From Nannobrachium achirus (lineage: Eukaryota; Chordata; Actinopteri; Myctophiformes; Myctophidae), in assembly GCA_963921795.1 (NCBI GenBank), contig OY997658.1, forward strand, positions 32,475,433-32,539,432: a stretch of DNA of 64,000 bases, given 5' to 3'. The position numbers and the translations under genes were made by a program. Shown in pieces: positions 17,401 through 28,715 of this stretch. Under the pieces are notes generated by a model. That model was given only the letters and a program-made list of their open reading frames with translations, was not told where the DNA came from and searched no databases. Numbering within the stretch: the stretch's first letter is position 1; each line of letters begins with the position of its first letter.

Positions 17401-20400
17401 AATGTTCCATTTTTCTCCCCTTCTAAGGTCTTTGCCCCTCACCAGTCAATGACTAAATATTACACACGTTGGGCTACTGCACTTTAATAGTAGTAGATTA
17501 CAACTATAATGTCTTTCACCGATAATAAAGCTGCATGTCAATGACATGTCATCCCCTGCAGAATATTACAAGTAAATTCCCACAACGTTTGAGGCCGTGT
17601 GTGTGTGGGGTTACATTTATTTTGCCAAACCAGGCTTCTAACATGTTTGAAACAAAATAAGGAAATGTGAAGTCTTGCATTTTTATGTTAAGGAGTGGTG
17701 CTATTTCAACTTATTTGGTGTTTAATTTAAATACTAATTAAAGATACTAATTAATAATAATTGATTGACTGTAGCTGAGCAACCACAACCAAAGGAGGCA
17801 GTTGGAGAAAGCACATCTACTCTACATTTTTCCATTGAACACATTTCTTAGAAAACTGGAAATGTATCTCAGGCATACTCCCTCCTAGCCAAAAATATAA
17901 ATCAGGGAGCTGGCAGAATTAAAAGAAGAGGGGGAATCAATCGATGCATGCAAAATCTCATGTGATTTTAGAGGGATTTAATTGCTCTGGTGTGAACTCG
18001 CCAGAAACCATTACACTACAGTCACAAGCTGGTTGGTTTCTTCTTGGTGTGCAAAAAATGATGGCATGATGACCCCTGTGTTATTGGGCCTCTTATCAGA
18101 TTTCTCTGTAATTTGATGGCTTATCTTAAGGAGGAGTGCTCAGGTGGATGAAGGTTCTTAAATGACCCACCTGACCACCTCTGCACTTTTCTGGTAGTTT
18201 GGCATGACTATTGATCTGACCAAATGCATACAACAAATTGTAACATTTGTTTTTATCTACCACTTTATGAACATTCGACTAGAGATGATTCTTGTCTGCA
18301 CTGGAGAGAAATTTACATTAATTTCTAGGGTTTGGATTCTAGTTAATAAAAAGTCATAGGTCATAGTCAAAGAGTCATAGGTTAGTGGGCTGGTAGTAGA
18401 GCCAGTGCCTGCCACAGGGCGATAAGTAAGCCTGTCAATCCAGTTTTGGGACTGGTAGAATATCCACATTTCTGTCCTCCTTTGCTACGGTAATGGCTGA
18501 CAATCCAGAGATTCCATATGACCATTAGACCTATTAACTAGTATCTATACACTGAATCATCATGACATATCCACAATTAAAACATTTATTTCCAGGTATA
18601 TAATGCCGGCAGCGTCGCATACGAGCAGTAATTAGTGGCCAAGGCCACGAAGTGGCAAATGGCCACTCATTGATATTGGACTTTCTCATTATTATTCTTC
18701 CGCCACTTTTGCTCTAGCGGCTAGACCGTGCAGTCGCTTTTTACGAAACTCGGCAGTATGGCAGAGGACTATGCCAAACGGCTAAAACGCGAAGCTCGCA
18801 ACAATCGGCCAAAGGGTGGCGCTGTAGGAAGCCTTTGAAAAATGCCAACTTTGAACTGGTGTAGCTCATGCCCTGTTTCAGGTACAGCAATGAAACCTAT
18901 ATACACTTATGCGTCTCCTCATGCCGAACAACTTTTACGCTCTGACTTTTGACCTCTGACCTTTACTTCTCCCACAATTTTGAATTATATGAAAAACAGT
19001 AAAAATGTATCTCCTCCTGGGATTTTCGCGTAATGTGCGCGAAACTTTTTTTACATGAACTTTGGACCAATACGGTCTGAAAACTTAGGCGGATTTTCTT
19101 TAAAGCGAAACATTATTTTTTAATAATTCACTCAATGTTGCAGTTTTATGCAAATTATTCTTCTGCCTCTAAATCATACATGCAAAGTGACACGTTCATG
19201 GCATTTGGCAAATATGTCGAGGGTTAGTCCAAATATCACTGAAAGCAATCTTACTCGAATTGGCCAAAGGGGGGCGCTATACGAAGCGTTTGAAAACTCA
19301 AACTTTAAAGGGGCATAAGTCATGCCTTGTTTCGTTTGAAGACATGCAACTTGCTTACACGCGTGCCTTGACTCAAGCTGAAGACATCTGTGTCTTTGTT
19401 AAGTAAGCTCCGCCCTTAGATTTTCCGCCTTTTGGAGCAGTTTGTAAAACACTTAAACCCGCTTTTATTCCGGAACTTCCGCGTCACGTGCACGGAACTT
19501 TTTTTACATGAACTTTGGACCAATAGCTAAAGATCTGTCAGATCGGATTTTTTAAAAATTGAAACATACATTTTTAATAATTCAATCAATATTGCAAGTT
19601 GTATGCAAATTATTCTTCTGCCTCTAAAACATACATGCAAAGTAAAATTTTCATGATGAACTACTGTAGAGGTAACCCTCTACAGTAGTCCAAACATCAC
19701 TGAAACCAATCTTACCCCAATTGGCCAAAGGGGGGCACTATATCATTTTGAAAGAAGGCGTCAAGTACATTACATGAAACTTTTTCTTTTCTTTTTTTTT
19801 TTAAATGACAGGTCCATAACGTGTGACTGCCGTAGTGTAGTGGTCAGTGCCTGTGCCTGGTATACGGATGGTTGTCAGTTCAAATCCCACCTCGGGTTGA
19901 GTTGATGTTAACATCCTGGATGCCCATGGCATGTGCATATGTCAAACTCTTTAATGTTGACACGTCTGATCTAACTCCAGATCACTTTCATGTTTAAAAT
20001 GAGCCCCACAACTACTGTAGATTTACATGAAACTTTTTCTTTTTTCTTTTCTTTTTTTTTTAAATGACAGGTCCATAATGTGTGACTGCCGTAGTGTAGT
20101 GGTCAGTGCCTGTGCCTGGTATACGGATGGTTGGCAGTTCAAACCCCACGTTGGGTTGAGTTGATGTTAACATCCTGGATGCCCATGGCATGTGCATATG
20201 TCAAACTCTTTAATGTTGACATGTCTGATCTAACTCCAGATCACGTTCATGTTTAAAATGAGCCCTTCTCTACCGGCTGTTTTTTTCTGTTTTGAGTAAA
20301 AGAAAATATGATCACTCGAAAATGTCAGAAATACTCAGATTACATTTCACCCCAAGCCTCCAAAATATAAAAAATAAATCAATAAAATCAAGGCACTCAG

Positions 20401-23400
20401 CCTACATAGAACTTTTTTTTTTTAAACAAACATGGTTAACAGATCCTGTGGCTGCCTAGTGTAGTGGTCAGGGCATATGCCTTTCATGCAGAAGGTCGTT
20501 GGATCGAATCCCGCTTGGGGTTTATATAAGCATAATACCATGACATTTGGTAGACTTAACAGTTTGGTTCCTTGAACAATGTCTGAAATGGAGCCTTCCT
20601 ATAAATGTCCCCCAACCCCCCTTGATGCGTATTTTAATATCCGCCATTACTAAATAATGTATTTTGCATCATAAATCCTGAAACAAGCATTATAATACAA
20701 ACTGTCATGTCTACACCTATGTTGTGATTTTCAAGGATTGCAATGATATCATGTACCAGCTCCAGTGGCCTAGTGGTTTGAGTGTCTGCCCTGAGACTAG
20801 GAGATCCGGGTTCAAACCCGGGTCGCGTCATACCAAAGATTCTAAAAAATGGGACCCAGTGCCTCCCTGCTTGAAACTCAGCATCAAGGGTTCGATTGGG
20901 GGTAACTCCCTGCGACATACTAGCGTCATGTCCAGGGGGTGTACTTGTACATCAAGCTGCCTTACGCTACAGAAACAGGAGATAGGCTCCTGCCCTATGA
21001 GATTCATAGCCTGGCTGATTCATATGGTCTTTATAGCTCAGTAAGGCTTACTATGTACATCATCAAACTGTCCAGGTGCATAGTATCACAGTTTTTTTTA
21101 TGTCTGTTGCATATAGGCCTACAGTCTTTTGCATACATGTTGTGTAGAGGCCAATTTGTGCTTTTACCTATAACCACCGATTAGTGTAAAACTTTGTATG
21201 CACACTTCCCAGAGGCCAAGGAAAAACCTGTGCCCTGCATTTTTCACATCTGCCATTTATAGCGCCACCAGAAGGCCGACTTACAGTATGTAAAACACAT
21301 TCTTCGATATTACTCCTTCAGATTTTATCCGAAAATCACACAAATCAGTACACAGTATCTCTACAGTGATGTAATCATGACAGATTTGTCAGATATCATA
21401 TTCTATCTAATTTGCTAACATTGAATTCCAAGGTTTGCAGGATTGCTCCTTTTTGAACAAAATGTCTCAAATCATGAATGTAGCCTGCTATGTGTGTGAG
21501 ATTTTGCAGACACATTCCCACTAGGCCAAGGAACAGATGCCACCCTTCTCACATTGGCCTGTTATAGCGCCACCAGCGGGTCAACTTTAGCAAAACCCAT
21601 TTTTGGAACAAAATGCCTCAAATCCCGCATGCAGCGTACGATTGCCGTGAAAGGCCCAAGAACGCGTGGCACCCTTTTCACTTTGGCCTATTATAGAGTC
21701 ACCACTAGGCCAAAATAAACCTACCTGACCTGCCGGAGTCCTGTTCGGAAGAACACTGCTTCTAGTTTTTCTTTGATGTCTTCTTTGCTTTCCCTTGATG
21801 CCTTTTTGCTTTCCTGCTTTTTATGCCTTGGCCACTTTATCGCTGCTTGCAGCTATATTTAACCTTATTTCTGGAAGAACGGGATAGATGATATTGTTAG
21901 TAGAAATATAATATTATAATTATCCACAGGTTGACAAACTAGACTAATGTTGGACACTTTATTTTATATTGTAAAAGCGTCCATAGACATTCTACCCAGA
22001 AATACCCCTTTGTTTATAAACGTTCTGATTCCACGTTTGTTTGACAGTGAATCTTGAGTGATGTTAAATGATGTGCCTTATTAACATTGACATTTTCGTT
22101 TCAGGTGGATTGTAGATATGGAGGGAGCCTCCGGCACGCTATATGAAGGAGAGAAGTTTCAGCTGCTTTTCAAATTTAGTGGTCGATATCCCTTTGATTC
22201 ACCTCAGGTAAGCAGGATCAGGGAATTTATGCATCAACAATGGGTGGGTAGATGTGAGTGTTGTTGACTCAGCTGAAGGGCATGCGCCAACGCAATGCAT
22301 GTTACTTAATAATAAGGCTGCACAATATTCAGTTCTAATGTATTTTTGCTTCAGGTTAAGTTTTCAAACTAAGACATTAATTCAAGAAATTAAAACAAAT
22401 ATCTAGCCTAACAAACTTTGACTTTCAGTTGCATTATTGCACATAGTTATAGCCTAAATGCAATAATAATATTAGGTCTGCTACCATTCAGGATTGAGAA
22501 GTAGTTTCATGAGGGGCTACTGGTAATAGACTTAAAAGACACACATGTTGCCAAAGACAAAAACTTTTACAGCTGCCGTTAATTTCAGCTGGTGGTCTTT
22601 GAAGTGAAATGCGCATACAGGCACTTCAAACCTGTATGTGCAGTTTGCGCAACCTACTGTTTACATGCACATTTGGATTGAAAACATCCACCTGGAGATT
22701 GCTTCTATAACCTAATAGCAACCCACGTGGATTTTTGTTTGTTCAATTCGAGATGGCAACAGCAACAGTTTGGTTACATACAAAGGTTAGTATATTTGAG
22801 ATGTAGTAAGTAGCCTATTGCTAAAACTATTGATGAGCATTCCAGTCTGTCCAAGGCGAGAGAGAGATAGTGTGTCTGTGAATAAGCCTGGTGATGCAAG
22901 GTTAGTGTGTAACCATGGTGCGTTACCGAAGTGATTGTGAAGTGATTCAAGCATTATCATTGCATTCTCGTGACTCTCGTCTGGTATAAACCTTGCATGT
23001 CATTGTCCAAAAGTGTTACTTTTCAGGAAATGTAATAAGAGTCTGTGTTCCAATGGTTATTATTTTGTCACAAGATCTTGTTAATACTTTTCATTGGTTC
23101 ACTATTCATAAAACCCACAGACTTAACCACTTTTGCTGTGAGCTGGTAGATCTGTTATTTTCACTATTTTCAACTATATGGAAGATGTACAGAATCTTTA
23201 GGGCTAACCCTCAATTACTGTCTGATATTAAACCTGAACATTGTTAATACTATATGCAAGAAAAACTGATTGTGATGATCTGTGATAAGCAATGTGCCTC
23301 CTAACAGGTTGCTTGCACCTAAAACACATGGGTCAATCATTTCTGGCTTGGGCACGTTGTAGCCAGGAAGAGACGTCGGCATGGAGTTCCCACTGAGGCC

Positions 23401-26400
23401 ACGTTTGAAGGGATTAGCTTGACTCAACAAATCTTATTTTACATATCAACTGCCTGATGGCCTAAAATAGCAAATGGGGTAGTGTTGAGAAAATGACTTC
23501 AACTAGCAGCAAGCTTCGCATCGGCCACCTCCCAATGACCGCAACAGGCTGACATTATTGTTGTCTTTCTTTTGCACTTTGTATGCAGTGTGAAATATCT
23601 AGGGCAGACTTTTGTTCATTGTGCGAGAGACTCCATTTATACTACAAACATTGTGTCATTATATTAGCCTGTGTAAAGGAGGAATATTTATATGATGTGC
23701 ATGTGTTCTGCTTAACGTATTACTGTGCCCAGCAAAGCCCACTTTGTGTAGTAAAATCTGTAACGATGGTGCTTTTTGAAAGGACAAGGTACATTTCCTT
23801 ACCACAACAATAACTGTTATTTAACATTGATGTTTTTTGGCTCTAAGAAAAGTGGTCCATGTTATTACTTTCTTTTGGTTGTTGTTGGAATGGAATTTTT
23901 TGTCAACCTTTGGAAGCGCAGCTCAGCGCTTTTTAGAAGGCAGCCGCATTTAAAAAAGGTGTTGACGTGTTTTAAAAGAAACCCCACTTCTGACTATATA
24001 CAGCACACATACACACAGTTTATAAATAAAACCATTATCCCACTTAAACCCAGGCGACACTCTCAGCATCCATATCTCTAGTGCCCTGTCATAATGGCCT
24101 CATCTTGTGATGTTCTTGCTGTACTGTTGTTCATTAACAACTTTAACCCTGGCTTCCCTGTTCAGCATGTCATTATATTTGTAAAGATAGTAACATTTTC
24201 CAAAAGGTAAAAACGGGACAAAAATGTAGATCTGTTTTGAGCTTGTACAGTACAGAGCTTGTACGGATGTATTTGACTCCCTCTCTCAACCCTACCCCCC
24301 TTTAAAATCGCTACACCTCTCTTTCTTTGGCTCCTCGTGATGGGAGGCCCTCACTCTCATGTGAGGCCCTGTCAGGTGCCAGACTGCCTCTACTCATTGT
24401 TGCCCACCATTATTCCCACTTAACTCACCCTGACTCTCCCTCCCCTAACTCCATGCATTCTGTCTCTCCTCCTCATCACACCTCCCATATCTTCTCCCTT
24501 CTTCCCCCTTTTAATGGCTTATGTCCCTGTGCCCTCTTTCTATTTCTATTTATCTTTACCCTGCTGGTCTCGCCTCCCAATTCGCTATTCCTCTCTCACC
24601 CTATAACGGCCCCTCTTTCTCCTAATCCCACTGCCACATGTTGCTGTAGAGGGCTAAGCCTGAGCTTATGCAGCAAGTCTCATTATTTTCTGCCATTAAT
24701 GTGACTACTACTTGCTCTAGACCTCATTTCAATGTTAAAAAAAAAACATTATGGACAATATGGACAATCCCATTCAACATCAATCCAACCCATTTCAGTC
24801 CTGGCCATCAGAGTTGGAAGTGCTCTGAAAGGAAAGAAGCATCAACTGAATTTTCATATTTCAAGTCTACCTTTGAATCCCTCTTTAAAACCATTTTCCC
24901 TCTATCCATTTGTTGCAGGTAATGTTCACAGGAGATACAATACCGGTCCATCCCCATGTGTATAGCAATGGTCACATCTGTCTATCTATACTAACAGAAG
25001 ATTGGTCGCCAGCTCTCTCAGTGCAATCAGTCTGTCTTAGCATTATCAGCATGTTGTCCAGCTGCAAAGAGAAGGTAAGGAAATGGCTGTGATATCTGCT
25101 TCATTAATGTGTGTTGTGTACTATATCTGTGGTTCTCAAATATTTTCATGTCAAGGACCCCCAAATTAATTTGTATCTGGCTTCATCTGAAAATATTTTG
25201 TGCAGGATTTGTGATGTTTAAGTGTCTTCTAAATTACATTTTTTTTTAATATAGCATAGGGTTAAAAGTCTTTGAACTGATTTTGATGCTATAATAACAC
25301 ATTTTGCCGGGGGAGCCCCTGGAACACCCTCAAGGACCTAGGGGTCCCTGCCTGGACCTTGCTTTGAGAACCACTGTACTATGCAAACATTTAGCACTTG
25401 TTTCTATGGGTGGCACAAAGACATGTTCATGGAATGACTTTTATTTGTACTTCTGCAGAGACGACCACCCGATAACTCCTTTTACGTAAGAACATGTAAC
25501 AAAAATCCAAAGAAGACAAAATGGTGGTATCATGGTAAGAATGAACTCTTTCTGGACAAAGTTAGTGAAAGGACAACTTTGTTTTTTTACAACAAGGGTT
25601 CATATTTTAGATGGTCATTAGAGAAAAGAAAAGATGAGTGTTAAAATGTTTTCATTTACTTCTAACGTTTTAGTGATTTTTGATTTGCATACAAGTGGCT
25701 AAATATGTATTTTTAGACACAATAAGCCTATTCCCAAGATGGGCAAAAAGAAATTGCGGGCTTGCAGTAGATTAGAGGTTATCATGATTTTTTATGTGTG
25801 ACGTTAGAGTAGATCATGTATTCATTGATTATATTAATATCTAGGTCTGTATGATGATACTAATACTTGATAGTTAGGAGTCGAGAGGTCTTCAGAAGGC
25901 CTCAGTAACTATTGTTTTGGTAAAGCCTATCTTGTTATGGTACAGCTCGTTCCAGAGGCCTTGAAGCCACACAGTATAACTCTAGTGTCTGCCCATTCTT
26001 CTTGGCACAACTCTTTACCACTTCCCAGAGTGTTAATTGTACTTCTGTCCATGATATCATGTTACATAAACCTGACCACACCACCACCTAATATAATTGT
26101 CTTCTCTCCTCATTTTGTCATGATTATTGATTGATCTGAATTCCACCACAGGCTTAAAAGACATATTTAGCCCCCACCCACTGCTGAAGTCAAAATACTA
26201 AAATCGCTAAAACGATAGAAAGCAGTAAATGAAAACATTTTAGCACTCATCTTTTCCTTTCTCTAATTACAATCTAAAATATGAACCGTTGTTGTAAAAA
26301 AACAAAGTTGTCCTTTAACCTGTTTTTCTTTCATCATCATAGTTTTGATTTCTGATTGACAGTCTTTGAAATTAATTACACCTAATCCCGTCTCAGTGGA

Positions 26401-26450
26401 CTGTTTCCTAATCTGGAGTACTATTTCTCTTCACAGATGATACATGCTAA
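12665..26450 (+). CDS. ube2w: Ubiquitin-conjugating enzyme E2 W (six joined coding exons)
   Basis: UBE2W is the E2 that attaches ubiquitin to the alpha-amino group of protein N-termini, working with RING ligases such as CHIP; it is nuclear and cytosolic. Joining 12665-12679, 14256-14347, 22105-22207, 24919-25074, 25459-25534 and 26437-26450 gives 151 codons plus TAA, exactly the family length. It starts [20 protein letters not shown]. The UBC fold follows, with HPH at residues 81-83 where most E2s have HPN (a known UBE2W feature), catalytic Cys91 in [18 protein letters not shown], and the C-terminal [12 protein letters not shown] that is characteristic of this E2. All junctions are GT-AG and in phase. 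A few substitutions against the human protein, as I recall it, lie outside the active site. No lesions were seen. Confidence 0.98.
12680..14255. other. ube2w intron 1
   Basis: 1.6 kb. Contains a palindrome (13097-13126), an element-like patch of mirrored GATCCGATA motifs (13365-13530), and a left-end hAT-type fragment with TTGGTTCTCACACC near 13618. No further coding sequence. Confidence 0.7.
13097..13126. repeat. 30-bp palindrome
   Basis: GCTCTGGTCCATA, a short loop and TATGGACCAGAGC form a perfect 13-bp inverted repeat. It is embedded between two copies of TACTACAGTAG. Confidence 0.8.
14256..14347 (+). CDS. ube2w: ube2w exon 2
   Basis: Acceptor TACAACAG; encodes [17 protein letters not shown] through SVQNTITQ. 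The donor is GTAAGT, splitting the Gln36 codon as CA|G. Confidence 0.97.
14377..14454. repeat. (AC)n microsatellite
   Basis: About 39 AC units, only 30 bp downstream of the ube2w exon 2 donor. Confidence 0.98.
15295..15321. repeat. Hairpin family, right half only
   Basis: TGTGAGCTTGTAGATCTGCT then ATTTTC. Just after it, ATAGGCCATTTGGAGTGGTT matches the internal text of GGGACCC-type elements. Confidence 0.55.
16278..16592. mobile_element. Truncated hAT-like element with inner hairpin copy
   Basis: The left end GAGGATGGGACCATAATCG and the body through CTGCACTGGGATCAATTCA match the complete element at 45292-45695. The hairpin copy (16523-16592: ATAGCCGATCACAAGCTCAC ... GTGAGCTTGTAGATCTTA) occupies the same internal place as in that element. 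The right end is missing. Confidence 0.7.
19822..19896 (+). repeat. tRNA-like unit 1 (tRNA-Val-like A box)
   Basis: CCGTAGTGTAGTGGTCAGTG matches the 5' half of vertebrate tRNA-Val (A box), and CAGTTCAAATCCC is B-box-like. The anticodon arm does not fold convincingly, so this is a tRNA-derived promoter or SINE head and not a functional tRNA gene. Confidence 0.6.
20079..20156 (+). repeat. tRNA-like unit 2 (tandem duplicate)
   Basis: A near-identical copy of unit 1, 257 bp downstream, with the same flanks (ACATGAAACTTTTTCTTTT before, GATGTTAACATCCTGGATGC after). The tandem unit therefore spans about 19762-20275. Confidence 0.65.
20445..20520 (+). repeat. tRNA-like unit 3 (diverged)
   Basis: GCTGCCTAGTGTAGTGGTCA (A box) and GTTGGATCGAATCCCGC (B box) at tRNA-like spacing. 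Preceded, like units 1 and 2, by a T-rich tract. It differs strongly from them in the middle. Confidence 0.55.
20755..21010 (+). mobile_element. tRNA-derived SINE
   Basis: tRNA-like head with A box GTGGCCTAGTGGTTTGAG and B box GGGTTCAAACCCGGGTCG, then the body TGGGACCCAGTGCCTCCC and CTCAGCATCAAGGGTT, then CTGCGACATACTAGCGTCAT and CTCCTGCCCTATGAG. This head and body are those of a SINE I know from many teleost genomes. It is nested in the 18596-21862 repeat. Confidence 0.8.
21863..22104. other. ube2w intron 2, right end
   Basis: Unique-looking AT-rich sequence leading to the exon 3 acceptor. Confidence 0.6.
22105..22207 (+). CDS. ube2w: ube2w exon 3
   Basis: Acceptor CGTTTCAG; encodes [20 protein letters not shown] through RYPFDSPQ; donor GTAAGC. 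Confidence 0.98.
22208..24918. other. ube2w intron 3
   Basis: 2.7 kb. Holds half a hairpin-family copy (23135-23162) and a long pyrimidine-rich stretch (24290-24660) that creates a low-complexity Pro/Ser/Leu open frame. No exon-like conservation was recognised. Confidence 0.7.
23135..23162. repeat. Hairpin family, right half only
   Basis: GCTGTGAGCTGGTAGATCTG then TTATTTTC. The left arm is absent. Confidence 0.5.
24919..25074 (+). CDS. ube2w: ube2w exon 4 (catalytic cysteine)
   Basis: Acceptor TGTTGCAG; encodes [20 protein letters not shown], the active-site Cys91, then [20 protein letters not shown] and [10 protein letters not shown]; donor GTAAGG. Confidence 0.98.
25127..25376. mobile_element. 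hAT (Charlie-type) MITE in ube2w intron 4
   Basis: Ends CTGTGGTTCTCAAA and TTTGAGAACCACTG, inverted with one mismatch. Flanks TACTATAT (25119-25126) and TACTATGC (25377-25384) agree at 6 of 8 positions, an aged target duplication. It fills most of the 384-bp intron and ends 82 bp before exon 5. Confidence 0.8.
25459..25534 (+). CDS. ube2w: ube2w exon 5
   Basis: Acceptor TTCTGCAG; encodes [20 protein letters not shown] then KWWYH; ends one base into codon 148; donor GTAAGA. Confidence 0.97.
25568..26316. mobile_element. Long-terminal-inverted-repeat element in ube2w intron 5
   Basis: About 115-bp arms: left AAAGGACAACTTTGTTTTT to about 25685, right from about 26200 to AACAAAGTTGTCCTTT. Inner parts such as GATGAGTGTTAAAATGTTTT and its inverse also pair. 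The right edge is followed by AA, making TTAA. A foldback-type or TTAA-target MITE is likely. The intervening 500 bp is unrecognised. Confidence 0.7.
26437..26450 (+). CDS. ube2w: ube2w exon 6 (terminal, HDDTC end)
   Basis: Acceptor TCTTCACAG, then ATGATACATGCTAA completes Asp-Asp-Thr-Cys-stop in phase with exon 5. The tiny coding part of the last exon matches the known UBE2W C-terminus. Confidence 0.93.
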
Positions 26451-28715
26451 TGTAGAAACTTTGTAATAATCCGGGAAGAAAGAAGTCCTACTGACCTACA
26501 TAAAGCACTTTTTAAATCATTCAGTCTTTGAACTCTGACCTTCGACTGGAAAAATGGACACCATGCTCTGGAGACCCTTGACTGGGCAGTTGGATGCATG
26601 ATTTAGCTGGTCGTAACATAGAAAACAAAAATTAAGGAACGTTTATATGCACCCAAGGTGGATTGCTTGGCAAAAAGGTAGTAATGCAGCAAGCAAGCAA
26701 GGTGGATTTGTAGTGAGATTATTATGGATTCTTGTTTTAAAACTATTCTCGTTATGTTTTGTGTGTATGGGTGCATTAAGGTCCGCGTGTTGTGCAATAG
26801 CGATGGATGCATGCTTGGGCCTACAAAAGAAAATCCAAATCTTAAACGTTTTATGGAAGGGATCTGACCATCGTAACCCCAAGGAAAGGTGTACTTTTTG
26901 TTTTCTTTAATGTGCACTGAAAGTATCCATTTACAAAGGCACAACTATAATGGTATTCCCATTTGCAGCTGTAATGTAAGCAGCTTTCTGCTACTTATTT
27001 TTCAGGTTAAAGGGTTTTAGTTTGTAACCATGTATCTAGAGTAAAACATCGGAGAGAAAACCTTTCTCTTCTTTATCTTTCAAACTGAGACCTGATTGTG
27101 GCTCTTCCTGCTGTAGGACGGAATGTTGACACTGGTGGGATTATGGCAGAATAATGGTAAACCTCTTGTTTAGCCTATGACGTTACAATGCTTTGTAACG
27201 ATGGCCCGCAGCATAGCTAACCGGTCTGTTTTGTAAGCCTATAAGATGTAGGGCAGTATCACTTCCATGTAACGAATGTCTGCAAGAACATTGTCACGTG
27301 ATCCATTTTTATTTGTATGATACTTTTGTTTTTTTTAAAGAAAAGGAAGAAAAACGGATTAATGCTTTTATCTTCTAAAATGTCTTGATTTTAAATGTTG
27401 AGTTTTTATACTTTTCTGTTCTTAAGATGGCTGATTCTTTGAGGAGGGGGTGTCTGCGATGGGGCCGGGTATGTTTAATTGTTTATTTATGTTATTTAAT
27501 TTAAAAATCTCTATTATAATCTCCAGAATTGTAATGTGGGTGAATGGTGAAAAGAGGAGTGTATTATAATATAATCTTAAAGGTAAGGCTTTCGTGATTC
27601 CCCCTGGTCAGAGTTTTGGCTCAGGTACTTTTTTCAATAAAGAGATCACCTCTAAAAAGATTCCTATCAGATATTTTGAATTTAACTATATTTTCACCAA
27701 AAGAGACTGTTACGTTGTAAAATTATAACATGTCTGAAAACTATTGTATATAAATCTTTCAATTGTTGGATGATGTGACAGAAATTAACAGCGGGTGAAT
27801 TTACTTTATAGTAGAATGACTAGGAGTGCTTTATGACTTTGAAAGTTTGTCAGCATCTTTTGCTAATTAAGATATGTACAGTCAATGCAATTGTTGGTCA
27901 AAAGGTTTAGTACTTTTTCAGTGGGGATGCATGCAGTTTAAACCCTGCTCATTTCTTATTGGCAACAGACATTGTGACAACCACGTGTCTATCCACAATG
28001 TTTTGTAATGAGTTTTATGGGATTGAATTTACAACCTTCGCTTGTTGGAGGCCGTGTGGCTTTGTCATTTCAGACAATAATTACTCCATTCCTAAAGAAA
28101 TACTTATTTTTATTTTTGCTTGCCATCCATTTGGGAATACTTGAATTTTCCATCCTGGGTTTGTGTTGTAGTTGGCTTTTATTTCCATGGGTCTAGTCGA
28201 GTTTATCTTGAATGAGTCTTGAGTGAATGTGAAAATATACTGTAGAAGAGATTACCACAGCACACTGCTAGAAACTAAACACAATCTAAAAACTCTTGAT
28301 TACATAAAGACATGTATTTAACCAATGATTTTTGTATTTGCTTCACTGTAGTCTCTATGCTGTTGCCGTGAGGTGAGGAAAGGGCAGGATTGAAATGTGT
28401 AAATGCAGACACAATGGCATTATAGCAGGGACAGGAGAGCCTTCGTCAATGGACAGTAGATCAATAGAGATTTGAAAACCTTCAGAGTGAATATATGAAA
28501 AGGTTCTGGATGTGTCTCGTCTTGTTTTTCTTAATTTTTACCTTTTCTTTCAATGTGGTTTGAATTCTTAGCTTGAAGGTTGTTATGAGTGATCAACACT
28601 AATGGGGTGTGCTGTTATTTATATTGGAAAATGTGTTTCTGGGATGTTCAAGCTCCATGTTATAGGTGCCTGTTCATTTTCATAATCAATAATAAAAGCA
28701 AAGATTCACTTTTAA
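26451..28715 (+). other. ube2w: ube2w 3' UTR (probable)
   Basis: About 2.3 kb of AT-rich sequence without recognisable transposons, unlike all surrounding DNA. AATAAA occurs near 27636 and at 28691-28696, after which repeats resume. A long 3' UTR is therefore inferred; its true end is not visible. Confidence 0.6.
28691..28696 (+). terminator. ube2w polyadenylation signal candidate
   Basis: AATAAA at the end of the non-repetitive block, followed within 60 bp by a GT-rich stretch (TGTGTGTGTGTGTG), which is a usual downstream element. Confidence 0.5.

Larger units (their letters stand above)
14455..18595. other. ube2w intron 2, left part
   Basis: Mostly unrecognised. It holds half a hairpin-family copy (15295-15321), a small palindrome GAGCCAATC/GATTGGCTC near 14980, and a truncated hAT-like element with an inner hairpin (16278-16592). 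From 16600 to 18595 I see no repeat signature and no coding exon. Confidence 0.65.
18596..21862. mobile_element. 3.3-kb composite repeat with imperfect terminal inverted repeats
   Basis: The left edge has TATATAATGCCGGCAGCG then TAGTGGCCAAGGCCAC. The right edge has GCCTTGGCCACTTTATCGC then TGCAGCTATATTTA; these are imperfect inverted copies. Inside, the phrase GGCCAAAGGGGGGCGCTAT recurs with variants, and the right third (21190-21770) matches 56920-57425. It carries three tRNA-like units and a SINE (separate entries). High-copy fish repeats of this style are familiar, but I cannot name the superfamily. Confidence 0.6.

Noticed and set aside
19822-20520. Functional tRNA genes
   Set aside because: A and B boxes are present but acceptor and anticodon stems do not pair, and the units are tandem and embedded in a repeat.
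24327-24704. 125-codon frame in ube2w intron 3
   Set aside because: Low-complexity Pro/Ser/Leu text from a pyrimidine-rich tract, no domain, and inside an intron.
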